The notes under the pieces are model-generated. The model searched no databases. It saw only the letters and a list, made by a program, of their open reading frames with translations, and was not told the DNA's origin. Positions 1-7,071 of a stretch of 52,434 nt of DNA are shown here, one piece after another. The translations under genes and the position numbers were made by a program. Numbering within the stretch: the first letter of the stretch is position 1; each line of letters begins with the position of its first letter. Origin of the DNA: Myxococcota bacterium (lineage in GTDB: Bacteria; Myxococcota_A; Polyangia; HGW-17); contig JAHITJ010000041.1 of NCBI GenBank assembly GCA_018817795.1, forward strand, positions 1 to 52,434, written 5' to 3'.

Positions 1-922
1 CGAAGGTCGCGACCTCGAAACGGAACTGGTCGCTGGTGGCGTTGCCCTGGCCCATGAACTCGAAGCCGTCACCGGGGGTCTCGGCGTAGGAGAGGATGGT
101 GTCATCCCGTGTGATCCAGTCAAAGATGTCGTGGGTGCCCCAGAACTCGCCCACCAGCACGCGGATGATCGCCGGAGAGCTCTCGAGGACGCCGACGACG
201 GTGTTCTGCCAGCGGGCGGCCTCGCCCAGCGTGAGGTGTTCCGGAAGCTCGCGGGTGAGCTCGAAGTCGCTCTCCCACCACCAGGAGGCCATGAGGATTT
301 GATGCTGGGCCTGCTCCAGCTCCTTGCGAACGGCCTCCCAGGCCTCTTCGCCGTCCATCAGCAGGGTGATCTGGTTGCCGTGGCGCATCGGGCGCCCTGA
401 CGAGGAGAACCAGTCGTGGGGCAGGCCGACGGCGATCGAGGACAGGGTGGCGCCGTCGGGCGAGGTGCCCCGGTTGAGGCGGGACAGAAAGCCGAACGCC
501 TCCGAACCGGTGGTATCGAAGCCGGAGATCAGGCCGCCGGCGTCGATGGTGAACTCCGTGCAGAACTCACGGAACTGGTCGCTGGACAGGCAGAGCGTGA
601 AGTCGCCGGCCGCCTCGAAGGACGCCTCGACGCCGGGATCGGGAGTCAATTGAACGGTGCCGGAGGGGCCTGTGACGGTCAGTTGGGTGCCTGTGACCGG
701 CAGGGGCTGGCCCCAGATGTCCAGGGGCCAGATCTGAAGCCGGGCCAGCTTCGGATCCACGTCGGCGTCGGGAACGTCGGAGTCAGTTCCGGCGTCATTG
801 TTGCTTGTGTTATTAATATTATTAATATTATTATTGTTTACAGAGGTTGTGGTGTCGTCGCAGGCAGAGCCGAGCAGGAGCACCGAAAGAGACAGAAGCA
901 GGATCAGGTGTTGGGTAGGCAT
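1..922 (-). CDS. PLD-like lipoprotein, 3'-truncated by window edge
   Basis: The gene starts at ATG 922 and runs off the left edge of the window, so only about 307 codons are seen. A GGAG lies 9 bases before the ATG. The N-terminus is a lipoprotein signal ending LLLGSAC, so an envelope lipoprotein is expected. An Asn/Ile spacer follows (VNNNNINNINNTSNN, encoded by AT-rich AAT/ATT codons), then an Asp-rich stretch and a beta-rich segment. Further on, LEQAQHQILMASWWWESDF resembles the N-terminal part of phospholipase D-superfamily proteins, where a helix leads into a strand carrying Trp residues. The diagnostic HxK motifs would lie beyond the window edge, so the enzymatic call is tentative. It is transcribed divergently from arfB. 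Confidence 0.75.
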   Translation of the reverse strand, partial: MPTQHLILLLSLSVLLLGSACDDTTTSVNNNNINNINNTSNNDAGTDSDVPDADVDPKLARLQIWPLDIWGQPLPVTGTQLTVTGPSGTVQLTPDPGVEASFEAAGDFTLCLSSDQFREFCTEFTIDAGGLISGFDTTGSEAFGFLSRLNRGTSPDGATLSSIAVGLPHDWFSSSGRPMRHGNQITLLMDGEEAWEAVRKELEQAQHQILMASWWWESDFELTRELPEHLTLGEAARWQNTVVGVLESSPAIIRVLVGEFWGTHDIFDWITRDDTILSYAETPGDGFEFMGQGNATSDQFRFEVATF

Positions 923-944
923 GCGAGAATTCTCCAGAGCGGGC

Positions 945-973
945 AGGATAGTGCAGGGCGGGCCGTTTTTCAA
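945..973 (-). promoter_or_regulatory. sigma70-like promoter of the PLD-like lipoprotein
   Basis: On the minus strand TTGAAA (973-968) is followed by a 17-base spacer and TATCCT (950-945). Transcription would start near 938, about 16 bases before ATG 922. It lies back to back with the arfB promoter. Confidence 0.6.
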
Positions 974-1017
974 GGGAGTTGACGCGCTGCGTCGTGCCGG
1001 GGAAGGCTTTTTCCGGG

Positions 1018-1046
1018 TTGCCCCTGCTGTGGTTTCTGCGTACACT
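1018..1046 (+). promoter_or_regulatory. sigma70-like promoter of arfB
   Basis: TTGCCC (1018-1023), a 17-base spacer and TACACT (1041-1046). Predicted start near 1053, giving a leader of about 35 bases. Confidence 0.55.
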
Positions 1047-1087
1047 TCGACCCGGCCGGATCCTGAAGTCAGGCCCGGAAGGTGGAC

Positions 1088-1510
1088 TTGATCCTTATCA
1101 CCCCTGAAATCAGCATCGACGAAGCGCTCCTGGAGGAGACGTTCATCCGCTCGCCCGGGCCCGGCGGCCAGAACGTCAACAAGGTGTCCACGGGCGTGAT
1201 GCTGCGCTTTGATCTCGGGCGTTGCACGACCCTGCCACCGGCGGTGCGTGCAAGGCTCGTCGCGCTGGCGAAAAACCGCATCAACGCCGAGGGGATCCTG
1301 GTGATCGAGGCCCACACCTTCCGCACGCAGGAGCGGAACCGCTCCGAAGCCCGCGAACGCCTGCTCGACCTGATCCGTCGCGCCGCGCAACCCCCACCCC
1401 CACCGCGGCGTGCCACCAAGCCCACCCACGCGTCTCGCATGCGTCGTCTCGAAGGAAAGAAGCTCCGCTCCGACACGAAGCGCTCCCGCGGTCGTCCGCA
1501 GGATGACTGA
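1088..1510 (+). CDS. arfB: Alternative ribosome-rescue factor / peptidyl-tRNA hydrolase ArfB
   Basis: A 140-residue RF1-type rescue factor, which hydrolyses peptidyl-tRNA on ribosomes stalled without a stop codon. The catalytic GGQ lies in SPGPGGQNVNKVSTG, the signature of the ArfB/YaeJ and ICT1 family. The C-terminal 40 residues are Lys/Arg/Pro-rich (from QPPPPPRR to KRSRGR), matching the basic tail that ArfB inserts into the empty mRNA channel. I prefer TTG 1088: the protein then begins MILITP, like E. coli ArfB (MIVIS), with GGAAGG at suitable spacing. GTG 1082 in the same frame is an alternative. It is a single gene converging on the kinase gene. Confidence 0.93.
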   Translation: MILITPEISIDEALLEETFIRSPGPGGQNVNKVSTGVMLRFDLGRCTTLPPAVRARLVALAKNRINAEGILVIEAHTFRTQERNRSEARERLLDLIRRAAQPPPPPRRATKPTHASRMRRLEGKKLRSDTKRSRGRPQDD

Positions 1511-1529
1511 TCGGATCGTCTGGCGTTGA

Positions 1530-4500
1530 CTATCTTGCAGGGAGCTTCCGGCACTCGTGCAGGGGCCTCAATCGGGAGCCTTCAAGACAGAGTCCCGACA
1601 GGTCTTCGGCGGACTTCATCAACTCCGTGGCCGGCAGGTTCCACAGGGTCGTGTCCACCGGGATGCGCCACAGTTCGTTTCCACGTTCGAACAGGATGTT
1701 CTTTTCGCCGAAGTCGAAGGAGGCCACCTGTCCCACGACGGTGGGGAGGACCAGCAGGAGGCGTCCGTCCGGGATCGACCACAGGCGGACCGTGTGATCG
1801 TCTCCGGCAGCCAGCAACAGGGTGCCCGCGGAGTTGAGCGTTGCGGTTGCCAGGGAGGAGGCCAGACCGCAGAGCTTGTGACGGGGCTTTTTCACGGGAG
1901 GATAGACCAGGTGCAGGCAGAACGCGTCGTCCTGGACGACCAGCACGCCGGGTTCGATGAACCGGGTGGCCACCTCGAGCAGGTTCTTTACATCGGGCTT
2001 GATCGCGGACAGTTTTGCGGTCTCCAGCTCAAACAGCGAGATCTCCTCGTCGGTCTCGTGGAACGCGATGAAGCGCCGGCTGAGGGAGACGGGCGGTCCG
2101 TTGCCGCTGACGACGCCGATGATGTGGCGTTCCAGAGTTTTCCAGTCGGCGGTGTCCAGCACGTGCAGCATCTTGAAGGTGGCCGCGTTGAGACGCCGGC
2201 CGTCTGGGGAGAAGCGCACATAGGTGACCGGCCCGTCGAGCCTCAGGACGCGGTCCGGCCTCAGGCCACCGGACGGATAGTCGATCAACTGGATGGTGTG
2301 ATCCCAGGAGCCCACCACCAGCGTCTTCCGGTCGGGGGACAGGTCCGCCGCCCAGACATAGCCGTCAAAGCGCCTTCCCAGGTTGTTTACGGTGTTCTCC
2401 GGGTGGTTGATCTTGAAGGTGGTGCCCGTCAAGGTGGCCGCCAGCGTGGTGCGGGCGTCGAGTGGATGGATCAGGCCGATGATGCCATCAGCGGCGGCCA
2501 GGACCGCCTCGCGACCGGCGACCGCGGGTCTGAACAACTGCAGTTCGGATCGGGAGCCGAGCACCAGGACCTTCCCGTCCGTGGTGCGGACGCTGCCCAC
2601 GGGCGCCAGGTGCTGGAAGTTCTGGAGGACCTTCAGGTCTCGACCTGAGAGCAGTTGCAGGTGGTTGCCCATCTCTGCGAACAGTTTTTCACCGCCGGCG
2701 GCCTGGTGCACCAGTGAATGATAGAATTCGCCGCCAGTCGATCCGAGCATGGTCGCTTCACGGCCGACCTTCCACAGGGGCGCGTCGTAGGTGAGCAGCC
2801 GGTTGGCCATGGCGTCAGGGAACACGAAGGACGTTCCTGAGGCGGTGAAGGTACCGTAGGAGGTCGGGGCCTCGCTGCGCCGGCGCTCGGTGATCGTCCA
2901 GGTTCTTGAAGCCACATCGTACAATCGGAACGACCCACGGCGGTCGAAGATGGCGATATTTCCGCCCGTCGGGGAGACGATGATGTCCTGCAGGGAGAGG
3001 CCCAGTTCGGGCCAGAGCTGGACCAGCGTCCGCGAGACGGTGTCGACGCGGAACATCCGGCCGTCCATCAGCCCGGCGATGAGGTCTCCGGTTCCGGGCA
3101 GGGGTTCGAGGAAGAACACCGTGTCCAGGTCCGAGGGGAGCCGGTGTGTCTCCTTGCCGTCGGGGAAGGAGCGGAAGATCCACTCCCCGTTCTGGTCCAC
3201 AGAGATCAGGCGGGTCCCGGTGGTATCGAACGCGGCCTGGCAGACCGGCGCGGTGTGTCCGGCGAGCTTGTGGGAGAGCAGCCCCGTCCCGGTGTTCCAG
3301 ACCCGCAGCGCCTGCTCGTTGGAGACGATGGCCAGGTGTTTCCCGTCCGGGGTGGGATGGAGCCGGTGGCGCGTGTACAGATCCAGGTTCAGGGGCGGGT
3401 CGAGGGGGATCCGCCGCTCGAAGGTCAGGTGCGTGGACTGCCGGGCCATGACATAGAGGCCCAGCGCGCGGGCGGTCAGGTTCACGCATTCGGGTCTTCC
3501 ACCGCAGAAGCCCGGATGCATCCGAGGGCTGCTGGGGTTTCCCGGATGATGGAGCATCGCGGCGGCTGCGTGCAGCCCGGCCTCGAGAAAGAACCGCTCC
3601 TTGAACAGGTGCTCGGACCGGGCCAGGTGGGCCTCGGCGAGCCGGTAGCTGGAGGTGCGCTCCTCCTCGATCTTCCGGCTCAGGGAGTCCTGCGCGAGCT
3701 CCTTCTGCCGTTTCTCCTCCTCACGGGCCCGATTCTCCTGCTGGCGCGCGTGGACCTCGCGACCGCTGGCTTCCTGGGCCCGGGTCCGGGCCTCGGACTC
3801 CTGCCGCCAGGCTCGCGTCATGAAGACGGCGGTGCCGATGATCGCCAGCAGGACGAACAGGGCAGCCGACACCGCCAGCCGGTTGCGACGGATGAAGCGG
3901 CGGACCAGCTCCCAGTTCGAGTAGGCGTAGATGCTGACCTTTTCACCTGAGAGCCAACTGCTGACGTCGTGTGCCATCTCCGAGCAGGATCCGTAGCGCA
4001 GCCGCTTGTCCTTCTGAAGGGCCTTCTCGGCGATCGCGCACAATTCGGCGGGCGCATCAGGCACCCGGGAGCGCACCGGCGTCAACGGCTCCTGGACCAC
4101 GCGCAGCATCACGCGGTGGGGGTGGCCGCCGGAGAACGGGGGCACGCCGGTGAGGAGCTCGTACAGGATCGCGCCCAGGCTGTAGATGTCGCTCTGGTGA
4201 TCGATCTCGTCGAGCCGGCCGAGGGCCTGCTCGGGAGCCATGTACGCCGGTGTTCCCAGGGCTGTGCCGAACACGGTGGCGGAGTCGTCGGTCTCCTGGA
4301 TCTGGCGCAGTTCGGTGGCCAGTCGGCGATCGGATTCGTCGACGTCACCCTGTACCTTGGCCAGACCCCAGTCGATGACCATGGTTTCGCCGTATTCGCC
4401 CAGGATCACGTTGGCCGGCTTCAGGTCGCGGTGGATGATCTTCCGGTCGTGGGCGAACGCCATGGCGTTGCAGATGTCACCGAAGTGAGGCAGCAGGCGC

Positions 4501-5060
4501 AGCCGCCCTGCGGGGGTCGGATCCTGGCGAAGCGCCTCGGCCAGCGAGCGCCCCTGGATGTAGCGCATCGTGTAGTAGGGGCTTCCGTCGGACTCGCCGA
4601 GGTCGTGGATCGGCACGATCGAGGGATGCTCGAGCTGGCCCGAGAGCTGGACCTCACGCAGGAAGCGGCGTGTCCGCGTGTTGGTGGAGGCGTCGCGGGC
4701 AGAACCCGGCTCCCCGTCCTCGGAGAGCAGGCTCTTGAGGGCCACCTCGCGCTGGATCTTCTCGTCGCGGACCCGCAGGACGCGGCCCATGCCTCCGTGA
4801 CCGATCTCGCCGAGCACCACGTAGCGAGCGTTGATGGATGTTCCTGGCCCGGCCGCAGGGTCGGCAGGGGACGAAGGACGGGGGGAGGCGTCGGCGCTGC
4901 CGGCGTCGATGGTGTCGGCGCTGGCCACCGGCAGGGACACGGTAGGGGCGGAGGCAGGGTCCGGCGCAGCCACGGGGTCCGGCGCAGCCACGGGGTCCGG
5001 GGCATGCATCTCCGTCGGTGGGTGGTTTGATGGGGGGGCTGGATCCCGGGGTTCGGTCAT
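1530..5060 (-). CDS. Transmembrane Ser/Thr protein kinase with C-terminal beta-propeller
   Basis: A 1176-residue Hanks-type kinase. Residues 1-79 are a Pro/Ala-rich linker containing a DPVAAP repeat. The kinase domain (about 80-360) shows the glycine loop GEIGHGGMGRV, Lys109 in VALKSL, HRDLKPAN (from 210), DWG (230-232, in place of DFG) and GTPAYMAPEQ. A single membrane segment lies near 395-414 (LAVSAALFVLLAIIGTAVF), followed by a Glu/Arg-rich coiled coil to about 480. The rest has WD40-like blades, including GSWDHTIQLIDY and GDDHTVRLW. This architecture is common in Myxococcota and Planctomycetota. An intracellular kinase with a propeller across the inner membrane is expected; the ligand is unknown. 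It is divergent from the outer-membrane gene at 5202. Confidence 0.93.
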   Translation of the reverse strand: MTEPRDPAPPSNHPPTEMHAPDPVAAPDPVAAPDPASAPTVSLPVASADTIDAGSADASPRPSSPADPAAGPGTSINARYVVLGEIGHGGMGRVLRVRDEKIQREVALKSLLSEDGEPGSARDASTNTRTRRFLREVQLSGQLEHPSIVPIHDLGESDGSPYYTMRYIQGRSLAEALRQDPTPAGRLRLLPHFGDICNAMAFAHDRKIIHRDLKPANVILGEYGETMVIDWGLAKVQGDVDESDRRLATELRQIQETDDSATVFGTALGTPAYMAPEQALGRLDEIDHQSDIYSLGAILYELLTGVPPFSGGHPHRVMLRVVQEPLTPVRSRVPDAPAELCAIAEKALQKDKRLRYGSCSEMAHDVSSWLSGEKVSIYAYSNWELVRRFIRRNRLAVSAALFVLLAIIGTAVFMTRAWRQESEARTRAQEASGREVHARQQENRAREEEKRQKELAQDSLSRKIEEERTSSYRLAEAHLARSEHLFKERFFLEAGLHAAAAMLHHPGNPSSPRMHPGFCGGRPECVNLTARALGLYVMARQSTHLTFERRIPLDPPLNLDLYTRHRLHPTPDGKHLAIVSNEQALRVWNTGTGLLSHKLAGHTAPVCQAAFDTTGTRLISVDQNGEWIFRSFPDGKETHRLPSDLDTVFFLEPLPGTGDLIAGLMDGRMFRVDTVSRTLVQLWPELGLSLQDIIVSPTGGNIAIFDRRGSFRLYDVASRTWTITERRRSEAPTSYGTFTASGTSFVFPDAMANRLLTYDAPLWKVGREATMLGSTGGEFYHSLVHQAAGGEKLFAEMGNHLQLLSGRDLKVLQNFQHLAPVGSVRTTDGKVLVLGSRSELQLFRPAVAGREAVLAAADGIIGLIHPLDARTTLAATLTGTTFKINHPENTVNNLGRRFDGYVWAADLSPDRKTLVVGSWDHTIQLIDYPSGGLRPDRVLRLDGPVTYVRFSPDGRRLNAATFKMLHVLDTADWKTLERHIIGVVSGNGPPVSLSRRFIAFHETDEEISLFELETAKLSAIKPDVKNLLEVATRFIEPGVLVVQDDAFCLHLVYPPVKKPRHKLCGLASSLATATLNSAGTLLLAAGDDHTVRLWSIPDGRLLLVLPTVVGQVASFDFGEKNILFERGNELWRIPVDTTLWNLPATELMKSAEDLSGLCLEGSRLRPLHECRKLPAR
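4966..5004. repeat. 18-bp tandem repeat encoding DPVAAP
   Basis: About two copies of an 18-base unit within the kinase N-terminal linker encode Asp-Pro-Val-Ala-Ala-Pro. It is in frame and probably only varies linker length. Confidence 0.7.
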
Positions 5061-5085
5061 GTTCTGGTCGGCCTCATTGGGTACG

Positions 5086-5114
5086 GTTTTATTTTCATTT
5101 CATGGAAGTGACAA
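5086..5114 (-). promoter_or_regulatory. Candidate promoter of the kinase gene
   Basis: On the minus strand TTGTCA (5114-5109), a 17-base spacer and TAAAAC (5091-5086). The kinase ATG is at 5060. Confidence 0.4.
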
Positions 5115-5146
5115 GCGTTTCATTGGGGAATGTGCCGTTTCGGGTC

Positions 5147-5176
5147 ATGACAGGACGGGGGTATTCATGGTACACA
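5147..5176 (+). promoter_or_regulatory. Candidate promoter of the 5202 gene
   Basis: ATGACA (5147-5152), an 18-base spacer and TACACA (5171-5176). The predicted start near 5184 coincides with an in-frame GTG, favouring a downstream start codon for the gene. Confidence 0.4.
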
Positions 5177-5201
5177 CAGGGATGTGGAAAGGGGCTGCTT
5201 C

Positions 5202-6077
5202 TTGAAACGGATGATCGTGATGGGTCTGACGCTGGTGGTCGCGACGGTCGTGGGCTTGTCTCCGGCCGCCGGCGCTGATCGCGTACTCGCCATTCCGAAC
5301 AAGGGCTTCGGCTCCATGTTCAACGACCTCAAGCAGTTCAAGAATCCGAAGGAAAACATGTTCAACCGCTGGATGGGTTCGGACACGTCCCGGCTGTACG
5401 TCACGTTTCCCGAGGGCACCGAAGTTGCCGGCGTGAAGACCTACGCGGGATTCTGGGCGCACAAGATGAAGAAGCAGGACACCAACGAGCCGTTCTTCAT
5501 CAGTGGTGACTATGAATTTATTTATTACAAGTTCACCGGCATCAGCACGCTGGGCGAACGCATGACCTATAACATGTATCGCCTGCGCATCAACGCAGAG
5601 ACCCTGCTCTCCGAGGACAACGGCGTGTCGATGCTGTTCAGGGATCTCGAGGTGCAGCAGTCCAACTTCGACAGCAACTTCATGCGGGGGACCGTCGGAC
5701 TGGGGGTGCCCCTGTTCAAGTTACGCTCCCGCGAGGTCGGCGTCCTGGTGAGCGGATACTCGGGGGTGGCCGTCCAGAGCAACTTTGCGGCCCGCATCCC
5801 CGGCATCGATCGGGGGGAGGAGGCGCCCCGGGGGGCCAGCTCCACCTCGGGACTGGAGTTCAAGTTCACCTGGCGCCAGATCCTGGGCCACCTGAAGCTC
5901 CAGTTCTCGTTCTTCAACCCCGACAGCATGTTCAACCGCTACACCATCCGGATGAGCATCCGCAACGTCATGTTCGCTGGCGATTACATCTGGATCCAGC
6001 TCGACTCGGAGCTCCCGATCCTTGGCAGCTCCTACCAGGCGAACATGATTTTCCTGAGTTATTATAGAAGGTTTTAA
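5202..6077 (+). CDS. Predicted secreted/outer-membrane protein, unknown function
   Basis: About 291 residues from TTG 5202; ATG 5211 is an alternative, and the in-frame GTG 5184 is too close to the predicted transcription start. GGAAAGGGG precedes the TTG. The N-terminus is a cleavable signal peptide (MGLTLVVATVVGLSPAAGA). The mature part has many alternating polar/hydrophobic stretches (YEFIYYKFTG, LKLQFSFFN, YIWIQLDSELP) and ends in YYRRF. A terminal Phe after aromatic residues is typical of BAM-inserted outer-membrane beta-barrels, so an outer-membrane location is inferred. I recognise no specific family. The small membrane gene at 6081 follows by 3 bases, suggesting cotranscription. Confidence 0.75.
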   Translation: MKRMIVMGLTLVVATVVGLSPAAGADRVLAIPNKGFGSMFNDLKQFKNPKENMFNRWMGSDTSRLYVTFPEGTEVAGVKTYAGFWAHKMKKQDTNEPFFISGDYEFIYYKFTGISTLGERMTYNMYRLRINAETLLSEDNGVSMLFRDLEVQQSNFDSNFMRGTVGLGVPLFKLRSREVGVLVSGYSGVAVQSNFAARIPGIDRGEEAPRGASSTSGLEFKFTWRQILGHLKLQFSFFNPDSMFNRYTIRMSIRNVMFAGDYIWIQLDSELPILGSSYQANMIFLSYYRRF

Positions 6078-6080
6078 ATC

Positions 6081-6356
6081 ATGAGTACCATCTTCGAAGC
6101 CGTGATGCTGCTGTGTTTCGCCGCCGCCTGGCCCGCGGCGATCCACAAGTCGTGGGTCAGCCGCACCGCCCGCGGCAAGAGTGTGGCCTTTCTCGTGATT
6201 GTGCTGATGGGCTACTTCGCCGGGATCGCCTACAAGATCACGGGAAACCTGGACAAGGTCATCATCATGTATGCGTTCAACGCCTGTCTGGTGAGCGTGG
6301 ACCTGGGGCTGTACGTGCGCAACGCGCGGCTGGATCGTCTTTCCCGACGCTCCTAG
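6081..6356 (+). CDS. Small PQ-loop-like membrane protein
   Basis: A 91-residue integral membrane protein with three hydrophobic segments (about 5-20, 33-51 and 58-78). The segment WPAAIHKSWVSRTARGKS followed by a hydrophobic stretch resembles the PQ-loop/SemiSWEET-like fold, and the ending LYVRNARLDRL matches a conserved small-protein family I know from Firmicutes and other bacteria. No transport substrate can be assigned. AGAAGG lies about 9 bases before ATG 6081. It follows the outer-membrane protein gene closely and converges on the gene at 6417-6914. Confidence 0.8.
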   Translation: MSTIFEAVMLLCFAAAWPAAIHKSWVSRTARGKSVAFLVIVLMGYFAGIAYKITGNLDKVIIMYAFNACLVSVDLGLYVRNARLDRLSRRS

Positions 6357-6357
6357 T

Positions 6358-6421
6358 GCTCGGAGCTCCCAGCGCAACGAGCGCCCAGCGCTCGGAGCTC
6401 CCAGCGCAACGAGCGCCTAGC
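6358..6421. repeat. Two tandem copies of a 32-bp unit between convergent genes
   Basis: Copies at 6358-6389 and 6390-6421 differ by one base. Each unit contains GAGCTC and GCGCTC/GAGCGC elements, so the array can fold on either strand. It begins 2 bases after the stop at 6356 and overlaps the last codons of the minus-strand gene. A role in bidirectional transcription stop is possible but unproven. Confidence 0.8.
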
Positions 6422-6914
6422 GCTTGACGGCCCAACGGGCCTTGGTGCGCTGGCCTTCCGTGATGAAGAGCGTGTAGCGGGCACCTTCTAATTCGAACGG
6501 GAAGCGCTTGCGCATCGACTGCCACTGGCTCGGCGTGATGGAGATGCCGGCCTGCTCCTTCAGATATTTGCGGATTTCCTTGAGCGAGGCCGAGGCGCGG
6601 TCGCGCAGGAACGTGACCACGAGGGCCTGGATGCGCGGATAGTCCATCGGACGGGCCGACACTGCGCGGGTGCCCTTCTCGCGGCCTGCGGGCCCCTGCA
6701 GTTCGTCGAAACGGATCTGCGAAAAATGATCGATCATGTTGCCTTTCAGGCGGCGGGAGAGGGCCTCGAGGGCCTGCGGGTGCAGGATCGTGGTCAGGCT
6801 CTGGCCCATCAGGGGAATGATCAGTTTGCGGACATGCGCGATCGTTTGTTCGCGGGTAAACTGTTCAGATTCTTGTACCTTGGAAAAAAGTGCATCATAA
6901 TCTACGGGATTCAT
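6417..6914 (-). CDS. Hypothetical protein, possible winged-helix C-terminus
   Basis: A 165-residue protein from ATG 6914 (MNPVDYDALF), chosen because AGGAG lies 6 bases upstream; an in-frame ATG at 6959 lacks this. The N-terminal half is helical (EQTIAHVRKLIIPLMGQ). The C-terminal half (ASLKEIRKYLKEQAG, then SQWQSMRKRFPFELEG) reads like a small helix-turn-helix or winged-helix fold ending in a beta hairpin. No signal peptide or membrane segment is present, so it is probably cytosolic. I do not recognise the family; DNA binding is only a guess from the helix pattern. The end of the gene lies in the tandem repeat at 6390-6421. Confidence 0.75.
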   Translation of the reverse strand: MNPVDYDALFSKVQESEQFTREQTIAHVRKLIIPLMGQSLTTILHPQALEALSRRLKGNMIDHFSQIRFDELQGPAGREKGTRAVSARPMDYPRIQALVVTFLRDRASASLKEIRKYLKEQAGISITPSQWQSMRKRFPFELEGARYTLFITEGQRTKARWAVKR

Positions 6915-6999
6915 TTTTCGCTCCTGGGTGAATGGGTTGAAAAAATACCATGGATCCAACAGGAACCATGATGGAATTGAGTGACATTACTATGGACGA

Positions 7000-7029
7000 A
7001 TGTCAATTGCAAATGGAATTTCTTATAAT
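7000..7029 (+). promoter_or_regulatory. Promoter of the calcium-repeat lipoprotein
   Basis: ATGTCA (7000-7005), an 18-base spacer and a consensus TATAAT (7024-7029) within AT-rich DNA. The predicted start near 7036 gives a leader of about 36 bases. Confidence 0.55.
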
Positions 7030-7071
7030 ATTTTTTTGTGCTATATCTCATGACGCTGGAGGATCCAGATA

